Below, one piece after another: positions 48,701 through 59,698 of a stretch of 64,000 nt of DNA. The notes under the pieces are model-generated. The model did no database searches and had not been told where the DNA came from. It worked only from the letters and a program-made list of their open reading frames with translations. Position 1 is the stretch's first letter, and each line of letters starts with the position of its first letter. The translations under genes were made by a program, and so were the position numbers. Source of the DNA: Symbiodinium natans (lineage: Eukaryota > Sar > Dinophyceae > Suessiales > Symbiodiniaceae). The stretch lies in assembly GCA_905221605.1 (NCBI GenBank), contig CAJNDS010002484.1, positions 238,188-302,187 of the forward strand, in the 5' to 3' direction.

Positions 48701-50645
48701 CAAACCCGGATCAGAAAATGGACCCTCGAGTGCTCGTGGCCAGCCAAAGGCCTTGGAGCAAAAAATTACTCGGGAATAGCGCGTTTTTCTTTGTCTGGCC
48801 TTGCTAAAACCGTGGTGGAAGCCAAAAATTATTCCAAAACGGTGCGTTTCTCTTTGTGTGGCCTCTCTGAAGCTCTTTCGAAGGTCTGAAGGAGGCTGAA
48901 AGCTTTTTTGAAGGTCCCAGGGAGGCTCCGTGGGGGGTACCCCAGGATTCGGGAAAAATGGCTCGATTCCCAATTAATTTTAAATAGATTTTATATAGCG
49001 GAAATTACCCCCTCATTTTCTGGAATTGTAGCTTTCCTGTGGGGTAGCCCAGGAGAGGGGAAGCCACCCTAAGCCCCAGTCAAACCCGGATCAAAAAATG
49101 GACCCTCGAGTGCTTGTGGCCAGCCAAAGGCCTTGGAGCCAAAAATTACTCGGGAACAGCGTGTTTTTCTTTGTCTGGCCTTGCTACTCGTGGCCAGCCA
49201 AAGGCCTTGGAGCTAAAAATTACTCGGGAACAGTGCGTTTTTCTTGTCTGGCCTTGCTAAATCGTGGTTGAAGCCAAAAATTACTCCAAAACAGTGCGTT
49301 TCTCTTTGTGTGGCCTCTCTGAAGCTCTTTCGAAGGTCTGAAGGAAGCTGAAAGCTTTTTTGAAGGTCCCAGGGAGGCTCCGTGGGGGGTACCCCAGGAT
49401 TCGGGAAAAATGGCTCGATTCCCAGTTAATTTTAAATAGATTTTATATAGCGGAAATTACCCCTTCATTTTCTGGAATTGTAGCTTTCCTGTGGGGTAGC
49501 CCAGGAGAGGGGAAGCCACCCTAAGCCCCAGTCAAACCCGGATCAAAAAATGGACCCTCGAGTGCTCGTGGCCAGCCAAAGGCCTTGGAGCCAAAAATTA
49601 CTCGGGAACAGCGCGTTTTTCTTTGTCTGGCCTTGCTAAACCGTGGTGGAAGCCAAAAATTACTCCAAAACGGTGCGTTTCTCTTTGTGTGGCCTCTCTG
49701 AAGCTCTGTCGAAGGTCTGAAGGAGGCTGAAAGCTTTTTTGAAGGTCCCAGGGAGGCTCCGTGGGGGGTACCCCAGGATTCGGGAAAAATGGCTCGATTC
49801 CCAGTTAATTTTAAATAGATTTTATATAGCGGAAATTACCCCCTCATTTTCTGGAATTGTAGCTTTCCTGTGGGGTAGCCCAGGAGAGGGGAAGCCACCC
49901 TAAGCCCCAGTCAAACCCGGATCAAAAAATGGACCCTCGAGTGCTTGTGGCCAGCCAAAGGCCTTGGAGCCAAAAATTACTCGGGAACAGCGTGTTTTTC
50001 TTTGTCTGGCCTTGCTACTCGTGGCCAGCCAAAGGCCTTGGAGCTAAAAATTACTCGGGAACAGTGCGTTTTTCTTGTCTGGTCTTGCTAAATCGTGGTT
50101 GAAGCCAAAAATTACTCCAAAACAGTGCGTTTCTCTTTGTGTGGCCTCTCTGAAGCTCTTTCGAAGGTCTGAAGGAAGCTGAAAGCTTTTTTGAAGGTCC
50201 CAGGGAGGCTCCGTGGGGGGTACCCCAGGATTCGGGAAAAATGGCTCGATTCCCAGTTAATTTTAAATAGATTTTATATAGCGGAAATTACCCCCTCATT
50301 TTCTGGAATTGTAGCTTTCCTGTGGGGTAGCCCAGGAGAGGGGAAGCCACCCTAAGCCCCAGTCAAACCCGGATCAAAAAATGGACCCTCGAGTGCTTGT
50401 GGCCAGCCAAAGGCCTTGGAGCCAAAAATTACTCGGGAACAGCGTGTTTTTCTTTGTCTGGCCTTGCTAAATCGTGCTTGGGGCCAAAAATTATTCCAAA
50501 ACAGTGCGTTTCTTTGTGTGTAGCCTCTTTAAGTGCGTTTTTCTTTGTCTGGCCTTTCTAAATCGTGCTTGGAGCCAAAAATTATTCCAAAACAAGGCGT
50601 TTTTCTGTGTGGGGTACCCCACAGGAGGGGTAAGCCCCCCTAAGC
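48701..50645 (+). repeat. Higher-order satellite (380 + 452 bp units, period about 831)
   Basis: The sequence caaacccggatca starts repeats at 48701, 49081, 49533, 49912 and 50364, giving spacings 380, 452, 379 and 452. The longer unit has an extra internal copy of about 72 bp (ctcgtggccagccaaaggcc...). The last unit decays after 50470. No conserved protein frame. Confidence 0.93.
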
Positions 50646-50670
50646 CACCCAAAGGCTTTAGCGAAGCCGA

Positions 50671-50820
50671 CTTTCTAGTCTTACCTAGAAGTAAATGGTA
50701 ATTATGGAACATAATTACAGCCATTCACTGTGTCAGTGCATGGTCTATATACACATATTCTGAAATATCTTTACCAAACACTATTATCAGTATTAGCGAC
50801 GCTTAAGAACTTAAGCGTCT
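50671..50820 (+). repeat. Right flanking direct repeat and palindrome
   Basis: tttctagtcttacctagaag starts the diverged second copy of the 48541 flank. It is followed by a perfect palindrome, gacgcttaag-aa-cttaagcgtc (50799-50820). Confidence 0.85.
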
Positions 50821-50950
50821 TACAAATGCTTTGGGTGGCATCCTGGGGTGGGAGAAAGTAGAGCTCCATGTACATGACGGAACTCTTTTGCGCTGAAGGT
50901 TTCGGACGTCCGTCTTGATTTCCATACACTACGCATGTTAAATCGACAAG

Positions 50951-51008
50951 CCCTAAACCCTAAACCCCAAACCCTAAACCCTAGACCCTAGACCCTAAAC
51001 CCTAAACC
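50951..51008. repeat. Telomeric tract (CCCTAAA)n
   Basis: Eight units. Confidence 0.95.
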
Positions 51009-51018
51009 CTCCTATCAG

Positions 51019-51108
51019 CCGGCTCCGGTTTGGAGACTTCCGCTTTCTTTCGAGGTCAACAAAGATGGGTACAGCCCGTTGCTCATTGCGGCGGTCACCG
51101 GGCACGAG
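51019..51108 (+). CDS. Ankyrin-repeat exon
   Basis: tatcag|CCG (or ttcgag|GTC at 51055) to CACGAG|gctgg (GC donor). Encodes FEVNKDGYSPLLIAAVTGHE, the first two-thirds of a textbook ankyrin repeat. Confidence 0.8.
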
Positions 51109-51159
51109 GCTGGGGCTTCCCTCGCCTTTTGGGGGCTTGTGGGGCTCGAGGTGGGGGTT

Positions 51160-51262
51160 TATTTAGGGTTTCAGGGTTTTAGGGTTTTAGGCTTTTAGGG
51201 TTTTAAGGTTTTAGGGGTTTAGGGTTTTAGGGTTTTAGGGTTTAGGGTTTAGGGTTTAGGCA
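51160..51262. repeat. Telomeric tract (TTTTAGGG/TTTAGGG)n
   Basis: Mixed eight- and seven-base units. Confidence 0.95.
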
Positions 51263-51357
51263 GGCCTTGGGGGGTTGAAGGGTTGAAGGGGCTTGGGGGT
51301 TACAGGGCTGAAGGGCGTCTAAGGATTCTTAGGACTCCCCGCGCGCCCTCAGAGCAG

Positions 51358-51423
51358 GACGCCGTGCGGGTGCTGATGACTTGCCGGGCAGATGTGACCC
51401 TGAAGTCCTTCAAGGGCAACTCG
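51358..51423 (+). CDS. Ankyrin-repeat exon
   Basis: agcag|GAC to AACTCG|gtgta. Encodes DAVRVLMTCRADVTLKSFKG-NS and joins 51108 in phase 0, completing GHE-DAVRVLMTCRADVT. Confidence 0.8.
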
Positions 51424-51459
51424 GTGTAGCCGGCATGCAACCAAGCAGCCGAATTCGAT

Positions 51460-51503
51460 GGGGGTTTAGGGTTTAGGGTTTAGGGTTTAGGGTTTAGGGT
51501 TCA
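51460..51503. repeat. Telomeric tract (TTTAGGG)n
   Basis: Six units. Confidence 0.97.
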
Positions 51504-51509
51504 CCTCCA

Positions 51510-53320
51510 TGTTGAGGGTGTTCCGCTCGAAGGCCGAGCCTACCACGGTGAAACCCCAACAGCTACATCGGGTGTGGGTGTCAGTTCGACGGCACGCTTG
51601 TTGGGAGTGCTTAGCTGTAGGCGTTTGCGGTTCAGGATTCTGGATAGGCATGCACGCACTCCTGGCTCATGAAGTGCAACGGCCAGGTCTTGCAGTTTAT
51701 CAAACACGAAGGGAAGCAAAACATTTTGAGAGTGGTGGACGAGGCCTGCACGCACCATTTTGCATAGCTCATGGTTCGCATGGAAGTTGTTTGTCGGTGC
51801 TGAAGAGAATTCGAGCATTTCCCAGGGCGGGACCCATCCAAACATGCCAGCGTAAGCCAAACCAACTGCTGACGTCGCCGACCCTGCAAAACCCTGAGCC
51901 CTAAACCCTAAACCCTAAACCGTAAACCCTAAACCCTAAACCCTAAACCCTGTACCCTGTACCCTAATCCCTAAACCCTAAACCCTAAACCCTCAACCCT
52001 CAACCCTAAACCCAACCCTAAGCAAGACCGCAGCCGAGACAGCCCATTGGTCAAGCGACAGAGCTCTCGAACTAAGCCCAGCACCTGAAGCCCCTGAAGC
52101 TCAACTCGCAAAGCCCCTTCTTGACGTGGGTGGTTAGTACTTCCAGCCCTCCACTGCCCCAAAAGCCGCCTCGACCCGAACAGACCCACAATTCTTTGGG
52201 CAGGTGCGCAGTGGGAAAGAATCGAAAGCCACGGTGCGCACCTCAGCGATCTCAAGTCTCTCTCTCTGTGCCAACCCCTTACGAAGCCATCCCCACATTC
52301 TAGAACGCCCAAACCCCCAAATCCGAGCCCCAAACGCGAAGCCCTGAACCCCCCTAAACCCCCCAAAAAGTAGAATGGACGCAATAAATCTTACGGCCTC
52401 CAGCGTAGTGGAGCCGATGGCCCCATCCCTGTACCTGACAAGCAAGATCTAAGGACCGGGTTGAGGGTGTCAGGGGTTATGGTTATGCTGAATACTGAGT
52501 TCATGAGACCCGCGTCTACTTGAAGATCTCTCTTAGACCTCACGAAAGGGGCCTTGGGCTCGAATCCTTGACGACTTCGCCCACCAAGGTGTCAAAGGCA
52601 CGTGTGCGCTCCAAGTCGCAAGGAAGGAAGAAGGGAGAAAACTGCGCCAGGTCTTGGTTGAGCGAAACCCTAGACCCTAAACCCTAAACTTCAGATCCTA
52701 ATTTTCGGGTTGAGAGTGAACCCCCTGAAGCCCGAAGCTGAAAAGTCTCTGAACCGTGCCGACGGGCTTGCTTGGGAGTTTACAGCCCGAAGGGTTTTGG
52801 GTTCTTTGGAGTTTAGGGTTTAGGATTTAGGGTCTGGGTTCGTTTTATCACAGATTCCACGCAAACCCCTGTCTCAACTTACGCCCGCTGAGTGCTAAAA
52901 CTAGACCTAAAACTAGAATCTAGAATCCCGTAAAGCTCCAACCCATCTATACATCAACCCATTGCAACTTGCAAAGCCCCCTATCAAAATCCAAACCTCG
53001 TCAAAGCCCTCGTGCCATCGCAGCTCTGTCTGCCGCGGGCAGCCGCGCAGTTGGCACAACCGCTGCAAGAGGCCTCCCCATTCTGCGTAGGGATTGAGCA
53101 GGGATGATAGGGTCCTAGCGTTTAGGGTCCAGGGTTAGGGGTTTAGTCCGGTGGCTTGGCTCACAGAGCGCGTGAAGGCATCAGCAGCTTGAAGGTTCCA
53201 GAGTCCTCTGCCTCACACTCTGTTTACTCCAGAACCTTGAGGCGGTTCCTGATGGTCCTACCAGGTTCTATCCGAGCCCTCGGCGCCTCCAGAGGCTTCC
53301 GCAAAGGGGGGGGTTTCCAG
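51510..53320. other. No convincing exon; telomeric tract at 51898-52015
   Basis: Contains CCCTAAA/CCCTGTA tracts (51898-52015) and degenerate fragments. Open frames here have no recognisable motif. Confidence 0.35.
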
Positions 53321-53325
53321 ATGTC

Positions 53326-53433
53326 ATGGTGCAGGGGAGCCCCAAAGACTACAGCACAGAACCCCTCAACCAGAGCCCAGAAGACTCAGACGTACCCTCC
53401 TTGTCCATCAAGTCATCAAGAGGGCCATTGAGA
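53326..53433 (+). CDS. Ankyrin protein F, possible first coding exon
   Basis: ATG GTG at 53326 starts a hydrophilic frame (GSPKDYSTEPLNQSPEDSDV, PSLSIKSSRG) ending TTGAGA|gtgag. It is preceded by tttccag, so it may be an internal exon. Confidence 0.5.
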
Positions 53434-53641
53434 GTGAGTTTTCTTCCCATGCTCGCCACTTTCCTCCCTCCCAACCCCCCTCCCCCCCACCCCGCTGCCC
53501 ACGCCCTCCGAAACCACCTCCCACAGCAGGAAAATGCTAAATAGTCTCATTGAAAGGACGTGCGCTGCATCGCAGTGTGACATGCTGATGTGCTTTGTGT
53601 GTGCACATGCATTTCCCAGGTTGCGCGCGTGTTTTTGCAAG

Positions 53642-53772
53642 GGGCCCGCGAGCCGGCCACCCCCCACACCCGAAACCACGGCCCCGAACCGCGCAAAAGC
53701 ACCAAAAGACCCAAAGCCAACCAGTGCCGTCGTTCTAAGCCATGGAGTCGCCGTCATCGCGTGCGCCGTCAC
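53642..53772 (+). CDS. Ankyrin protein F, exon with hydrophobic segment
   Basis: tgcaag|GG to GTCAC|gtaagc. Pro-rich stretch (PPPTPETTAPNRAKAPKDPK), then VVLSHGVAVIACAVT. Phase 2 matches the next exon (AC+G). Confidence 0.6.
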
Positions 53773-53966
53773 GTAAGCCATCGACGAGGAGTGGGGGGGA
53801 GTTTGGGGTTTGGGGGGTTTGGGGGGTTTGGGGGAGTTTCAAGGCTTGGGACGCTTTAGAGTCTTTAGAGGCTTGGGGTTCCAGGCTAAGTTGTAGCGGG
53901 TCTGGGCCACCCAACAGCATGCTATTGTTAGCCCGGTGAGTCTCCAACAGCTTTCCTTCTGAACAG

Positions 53967-54476
53967 GCGGTTGAGCTTCATGAGCTTCTTCGACATGTAC
54001 GTGGTTCCGGTGCATACGCTTTGGTTGATGACTCGCTTGCAGCCGCACGAGGAGCTGCTTGAGGAGGGCATGCTGGTGAAATTCATGGAGAATCTTGGAG
54101 AAGCACTCTTCATCTCTCATCAGTGGGCTGGCAAGGGCCACCCCGACCCCGACCTTCAGCAACTGAAAGTTCTCCAGGCTGCCCTGAAGAACTTGCTGTC
54201 AGGAGCAAGCTCTGTTTCGGTCAGCATGGTCATGGAGCTCCTGGCCGGCCAGCAGCACGGAATCTCCATGAAAGACAGGTTGAGTAGCAGCCTGTACCTG
54301 TGGTACGACTATTTCAGCTGTCCGCAGGCTAACGTCCAACATCGGCAGTCTGCCATCGATAGCATACCCTCCTACGTGGCTCGTTGTCAGATCTTTTGCA
54401 TCCTTTGTCCTCATGTTCGGCATGCACGTGACAACACGCTCCTCAGCAAACACACCTGGGCGGGTCGAGGCTGGCA
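53967..54476 (+). CDS. Ankyrin protein F, HET-like N-terminal domain exon
   Basis: gaacag|G to TGGCA|gcgga (GC donor); the largest exon of this gene. Encodes RLSFMSFFDMYVVPVH, ALFISHQWAGKGHPDPD, SLYLWYDYFSCPQANVQHRQ and AIDSIPSYVARC. The paired [L/I]SHxW and LWxDxxxxxQ motifs resemble the HET (heterokaryon incompatibility) fold by eye; this is inference. The same layout is widespread in dinoflagellate ankyrin proteins. Confidence 0.8.
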
Positions 54477-54614
54477 GCGGAAAGTGCCTGCGGCCACAAG
54501 TAAGGCCAAGAAAGGTTGAGCCACATTTCAGGTAGACCGCAAGGACCGTTGCAGGAAAATTCTTGCTTCATGGGTTTAGGGTTTGGGTCTCCACCTTCAG
54601 CCAGGCTGGTGCAG

Positions 54615-54693
54615 GTTGGAAAGGGCTGCCCGCGAGCTGAGCCTGCATGCCGATGCCATCGCCACGGTGGAGATCCACAGCGCCACGCACCAG
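54615..54693 (+). CDS. Ankyrin protein F, exon
   Basis: gtgcag|G to CACCAG|gtgat. Encodes LERAARELSLHADAIATVEI, then HSATHQ. Phase matches 54476. Confidence 0.8.
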
Positions 54694-54699
54694 GTGATT

Positions 54700-54806
54700 G
54701 TTTCCGAAAATCGGCCGGGGGGGTCCCTTTAAGGATAATAAGGATAATTCTATATTCCATTTGGGGTATAAAAAGGGGCCTTATTTTAAGGGAAAAATGA
54801 CTCCAG
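54700..54806. mobile_element. Short repeated element filling an intron
   Basis: gggtccctttaaggataata ... ccatttggggtataaaaagg closely matches 43198-43262 (ggggctccctttaaggggat ... tatttggggtagaaaaacgg). One copy occupies nearly the whole intron here, another sits at 43.2 kb, so it is a dispersed intron-sized element. Confidence 0.7.
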
Positions 54807-54937
54807 GTCTTGTCGAACACCTTCGACTGGATCCGCAGCCCCGTGGGCGAGGGCCAGTTCACCGAGGAGACCGACCGCGTGCGCGTGGCGGAGGTGCTCC
54901 ACAAAATGGTCAGGGCGAAGCTGCGCCACTACTTCGC
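54807..54937 (+). CDS. Ankyrin protein F, exon
   Basis: ctccag|GTC to TTCGC|gcacc (GC donor). Encodes VLSNTFDWIRSPVGEGQFTE, ETDRVRVAEVLHKMVRAKLR. Confidence 0.85.
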
Positions 54938-55044
54938 GCACCCTTTTTGGGAATTATTTATTATTTATTATTGTTTTTTTAAAATTCTGTTTATATTAAA
55001 TATAAAACCCAAGAGGATATTGAAAAAACATTGTTTTTGTTAAG

Positions 55045-55523
55045 GTTCTTAGGGGAGCATAGGCAGGAGGACCTGCACAACTACCGCGTGCTGCTCAACA
55101 TACAGAAGGTTCTCTTCAGGGGTCTTCCGGTCAAGGCCGTCGAGAGCTCCTCGCATGGCTTCTCTTCAGACGAGATCGATCCATCCAAGCACGCTCTCGC
55201 GGAGTTCTTGCACCAGAACTTCTTTTCCAGTGCCCTGGAGCGAAACGACCTGGGATGGACGCCACTGTGCTACGCAGCCCTGGGTGGTGACCCTCTCGTC
55301 ATGGCCGCCTTGCTCGAGCAGCGCGCGGATGTCAATGCGTGCATCGGGTGCCGAGATCCTGTCCTGCAGTTTGCGCAAGGCACCAGCATCCTGGACATGT
55401 GCGTTTGCTTGCAGCACAACCATGCGGTGCAGATGCTCATTGACTTTTCTGCGGACATTGAGCAGAAGGATGGGCTCAGAGCCACGGCAGCTCATTGGGC
55501 CTGTGTGGGCAACAATCTCGAAG
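55045..55523 (+). CDS. Ankyrin protein F, first ankyrin repeats
   Basis: gttaag|G to CTCGAAG|gctgg (GC donor). Encodes EDLHNYRVLLNIQKVLFRGL, then repeats with LGWTPLCYAALGGDPLVMAA, LLEQRADVNA and TSILDMCVCLQHNHAVQMLI. At least three ankyrin units. Confidence 0.88.
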
Positions 55524-55839
55524 GCTGGCTGCCGTAATGAGGAGCCTACTGGGGCTCCTACACTCAGCCCCCCGCCGCCCTGAACCCGCACTTGGGATTC
55601 TCATGCTACAAGCAGCGTTAGCAGCATGGCAACTGTACTTACAACCCTCAGCAAGGTACAGCACATGCAAAAACAGCTTCACTTATGATGAGCCGTTAGT
55701 TGCAGTGATTATGTTTTGGGCGTCGCGGGCCAACATCGCAAGTTGAGACCCTCAGCCCACAAGCCTAAACCATCCTCAGCCCCAAAACCCCAGGAGATCC
55801 TAATCCAAATCCTAAACCCGAAGCCCTGGGCCCTAAGCC

Positions 55840-56180
55840 CCCTAAGCCCTGAGCCCTAAACCCTAAGCATCCCTAAACCGGAAACCCTAAACATCCCTAA
55901 GCCGTAAACCCTAAATCCTAAACCCTAGAGCCCTAAAACCCTGAAACCCTAAAACCCTAAACCCCTAAAACCCTAAACCCCTAAAGCCCTAAAACCCTAA
56001 AACCCTAAAACCCTAAACCCTAAAACTCTATACCCCTAAAACCCTAAATCCTAATCCCTAGAACCCTAAAACCCTGAAACCCTAAAACCCTAAAACCCTA
56101 AAACCCTAACACCCTAACACCCTAAAACCCTAAAACCCTGAAACCCTAAAACCCTAAAACCCTAAACCCAAAACCCCAAA
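55840..56180. repeat. Degenerate telomeric tract (CCCTAAAA)n
   Basis: Mostly eight-base CCCTAAAA units with CCCTGAAA and CCCTAACA variants. Confidence 0.95.
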
Positions 56181-56203
56181 ACCCCTCGAATCCCCCTGCA
56201 AAG

Positions 56204-56277
56204 GGCTCCGGCAGCTGATGGCGGCCGGCTGCAGCTTGGAGCACCGCGCGCTGTTTGGCGAGCTGCCCTTTGGGCTG
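56204..56277 (+). CDS. Ankyrin protein F, exon
   Basis: tgcaaag|GG to GGGCTG|gctcc (GC donor). Encodes LRQLMAAGCSLEHRALFGEL-PFGL and joins both neighbours in phase. Confidence 0.85.
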
Positions 56278-56297
56278 GCTCCTTGGGTTGCTTTTTG

Positions 56298-56425
56298 TTT
56301 AGGGTTTAGGGTTTGGGGTTTAGGGTGTAGGGTTTGGGGTTTGGGGTTTAGGGTTTAGGGTTTGGGGTGTAGGGTTTAGGGTTGTGGGTTTAGGGTTTAG
56401 GGTTCAGGGTTCAGGGTTCAGGGCG
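56298..56425. repeat. Telomeric tract (TTTAGGG)n, degenerate
   Basis: TTTAGGG, TTTGGGG, TGTAGGG and TTCAGGG units. Confidence 0.95.
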
Positions 56426-57384
56426 GAGGGGGTTTAGGCCCCAATGCAGACGCGCGCCACGTACCACCGCAAAGTAACAGATGCCAGGCGCGGCCCGAGC
56501 TCCGAGTGGATGTGTCTGATGGTCTCATCTCTCCTCTCCGTTGTTCCCTCTTTATTTATGTATTCTATGTATGAACCTTGTCCTTTCGTCTCTGTTTCGG
56601 GTCTTATCCCACACATGCAAGAAGTAGCACATAGATCTACATTTGACGTGGTCAACGCGGACATGGCACGGGTCATTGCAAGCCCGTCCTTCGCGTCACG
56701 TAGAAGAAGCGGTCCTGGCATGCCTACCGGTGATACTACTCTAAACTCCTTTAAAGCAAAATAGGTCATGGGTGGTTGTCAAAACTATGATCCCTTTTGG
56801 GGTACCCAAAAAGGGACAACCACCCACATAGGTATCAGTCTCTCAACGACGCTTCAAAAGTGAGGAGGAGCCCCTGGTACCCCATCCTCCGAACTGTCAG
56901 CACACACTTTTGACGCGTGAAAGCACAAGGAGGCTCCAAGAGTCGCGATGCGTTGGGGAGAAACAGCTCTCTCACCGACTTCGTGGTCGCACTCCTGTGT
57001 CTCTAAGCCCCAAAGCCCAAGAAGGTAGCTTTGTAGGTGCTGCCGAAGTCCAGCAGGCTATGCTCAGTTTCTGCAGAGATGCATCACGGGTCGTCGGGCT
57101 TAGGGTTTTGGGGGGTTTGGGCGGGAGGGCGACGGGGGCCAGTCTTTCTTGTGTTGCTAGTGCGTCCGGGTGGGTGGGACGCCTGGGCTACGTTACAGGT
57201 CATCACGCCGGCGGTTTTTGGATGATGATATCTAAGCTTTTGTGAAAAAGCAAGTTGTCCGAGAGGGGACCCTAATTTTCAGAACAACCTCCATGCCAGC
57301 ATGGGGGCTTACGGTCATAAGGGACCCATACCAAAGACCCCCAAATAGTAGGATCCCCTTCTACCAAGGACCCAATGGGTACCG

Positions 57385-57464
57385 CCAATATCGTAAACCC
57401 CCTTATAGTAACACTCCTCAATAGGGATTATAGTACAACATCCCAACCAATATCGTAAACCCCC
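57385..57464. mobile_element. Truncated family a fragment between 18-bp direct repeats
   Basis: ccaatatcgtaaaccccc occurs at 57385-57402 and 57447-57464. Between them lies ttatagtaacactcctcaat ... tacaacatcccaa, a partial family a element. Confidence 0.8.
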
Positions 57465-57504
57465 GAATGGGTTTGAGGTTGAGGCCTCTGGCTTCAAGGA
57501 AAGG

Positions 57505-57625
57505 GTTTAGGGTTTAGGGTTTAGGGTTTAGGGTTTAGGGTTTAGGGTTTAGGGTTTAGGGTTTAGGGTTTAGGGTTTGGGGTTTAGGGTTTAGGGTGGT
57601 TTAGGGTTTAGGGTTTAGGGCTAAG
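57505..57625. repeat. Telomeric tract (TTTAGGG)n
   Basis: About 16 units. Confidence 0.97.
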
Positions 57626-57646
57626 GCTTGATCAAGTACAGCCGAG

Positions 57647-57685
57647 GCTTGTGCCATGGGCAGCGTGAAGTGCATCAAGGAGCAC
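57647..57685 (+). CDS. Ankyrin protein F, micro-exon (39 nt)
   Basis: gccgag|GCT to GAGCAC|gctaa (GC donor). Encodes ACAMGSVKCIKEH. With the previous exon: PFGLACAMGSVKCIKEH, an ankyrin core. Confidence 0.8.
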
Positions 57686-57689
57686 GCTA

Positions 57690-57810
57690 AACCCTAAGCC
57701 CTCAGCCCTAAGCCCTGATCGCTAAACCCTAAACCCTGAACCCTAAACCCTAAACCCTAAACCCTAAACCCTAAACCCTAAACCCTAAACCCTAAACCCT
57801 AAACCCTAAA
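57690..57810. repeat. Telomeric tract (CCCTAAA)n
   Basis: Starts almost at the donor site; about 14 units. Confidence 0.97.
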
Positions 57811-57819
57811 GTGCATTGT

Positions 57820-58850
57820 GTGTGTACATTTCCAGTATGTGGTCACACATGCTCCGGGGACTACATCTTCTCTTTTGACACCGAAAGATGCGTTCTTACA
57901 CACCGTGCATCTCTACACTGCAAGACTTCGCATTCAGTGACGGTGCTGTTTGAACCTGAACCACCTCAACCAAGTGGTATCTTTGCTTTATTTGCGTCGT
58001 GTACTTCATGCCATACCTCAGCAAGCCAAAGTAGAAAAGCTGCCAAACTACAAAGAATCCAAAGTCAACTTGGCTCAGAACAACATTTCCGAGAAGGTGG
58101 ACGACTCTGCATATAAACTCCCGGTCGAATTGACTTACGAAGGGCGGCCCAAAGCAACTTTTTCTGTCACCTAATGCCTGGTGTCATCCCCTCGCCTACC
58201 TTCAGAGCCACTGGTGTGGATCATCGGCGGAGGGAGGGGGGGGGGGGGGGGGGGGGGGGGGTATGAACGCGCAAAATTAGCGGTACTTTCTACAGTATTC
58301 TTCTCTCAAAAACTGGGTGCCCTGCTCTTTGGCGGAAGGAGTATCAAAAAGGGCCAAACTTGTGGAAAAGCAAACCGCCCTTTTCGGCTCGAGAGGGACG
58401 CGTTGCTTCTTCCACCACTGGCAACTAGCTGCTCAGAAGGGGCCCGTAAAAGCCCCAAACCAAACAGCAACCCTCCGGGAGAATCTCAGAGCATGCTTTG
58501 GGTTGAATCCTTTCGATGTTTCTTGTTTTGGTAGATTTTTTGGTTGTGGTTTGAAATCCTCAAGCCAAAGCCACCGAAACGAAAACCAAACACACAACTC
58601 AATGAAAAACGAAATTCAATGAAACAAAATGCCAAAAAACGAAAAACAGTAAAAGCAACCAAGACAAAAACGAGTTCTGAGATTCTCGCTGGGGATTTGT
58701 TTTTTGGTTTTTGGTTTTGGGCTGCTGGCAAATCCCCCGGTCGGCACCCCTGCAGGAAGCATCGGTTTTGGGATTTTGAAAGGCAGCGTGCTGATCGCTA
58801 TTTCCAGCGGTTCGGAGACTAGCGTCTGTCGCAGGGGCGGGGTGGTGACT
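57820..58850. other. Intron of ankyrin protein F, no exon recognised
   Basis: Open frames at 57811-58170 and 58317-58530 lack recognisable motifs. Poly-G run at 58232-58261; A-rich patch at 58570-58680. Confidence 0.4.
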
Positions 58851-58861
58851 AAATGTGTATG

Positions 58862-58898
<37 letters not shown>

Positions 58899-58914
58899 CG
58901 ATGTCCCGTGTGTT

Positions 58915-58916
<2 letters not shown>

Positions 58917-58950
<34 letters not shown>

Positions 58951-59272
58951 TGTGTGTCTGTGTGTCTGTGTGTCTGTGTGTCTGTGTGTCTGTGTGTCTG
59001 TGTGTCTGTGTGTCTGTGTGTCTGTGTGTCTGTGTGTCTGTGTGTCTGTGTGTCTGTGTGTCTGTGTGTCTGTGTGTCTGTGTGTCTGTGTGTCTGTGTG
59101 TCTGTGTGTCTGTGTGTCTGTGTGTCTGTGTGTCTGTGTGTCTGTGTGTCTGTGTGTCTGTGTGTGTGTCTGTGTGTCTGTGTGTCTGTGTGTCTGTGTG
59201 TCTGTGTGTCTGTGTGTCTGTGTGTCTGTGTGTCTGTGTGTCTGTGTGTCTGTGTGTCTGTGTGTCTGTGCT
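58917..59272. repeat. (TGTGTCTG)n minisatellite
   Basis: (TG)n followed by about 38 copies of an eight-base unit, with one TGTGTGTC slip near 59160. Preceded by (TA)n (58860-58898). All His/Thr/Asp or Cys/Val frames are artefacts. Confidence 0.98.
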
Positions 59273-59698
59273 TCGCAGCACGGACGGCAGGGTTCATGCC
59301 CAACTTGGTTTAGGTCGAATGTCCTGCGCCCCAAGCGAAACCTGAGCCACCCTTGCTCGAATCATCGATGCCTCGCTGCACGCACAGGCCTGAGTCCCAC
59401 CCCATAACATTTCGATGTGGGGGGGAGCGGTCTGTCTGAGGCATTTTGCTCCCAGGGAGCCCGACATAGCCCGGCCCTGCAAGCACTCGCCCGTACTCTC
59501 GAACCCAGACTCCGGAGCCCGGACCTCAACGCCACGCGCAGGAGCTCCTTCCCTGCATGAGCCAGGAGGATGGGCTTGGGAGAGGGTTTGTAGGACAGAC
59601 CCACTGGTGCATGTGGACATGTGCGTACAAGCGCGTGCACGCGCGCTTCCGTGACGAAAGGGGGGGGGGGGCCCCCTTTTTTTAGTGGGAGTGTCGAG

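Noticed and set aside
48701-50645. CRISPR array or rRNA spacer repeat
   Set aside because: Units are 380-452 bp without short repeat/unique spacer structure, and no rRNA sequence was seen.
58599-59407. Frames of 150-234 residues with HTDTQ or CVSVCL repeats
   Set aside because: Encoded by the TGTGTCTG minisatellite.
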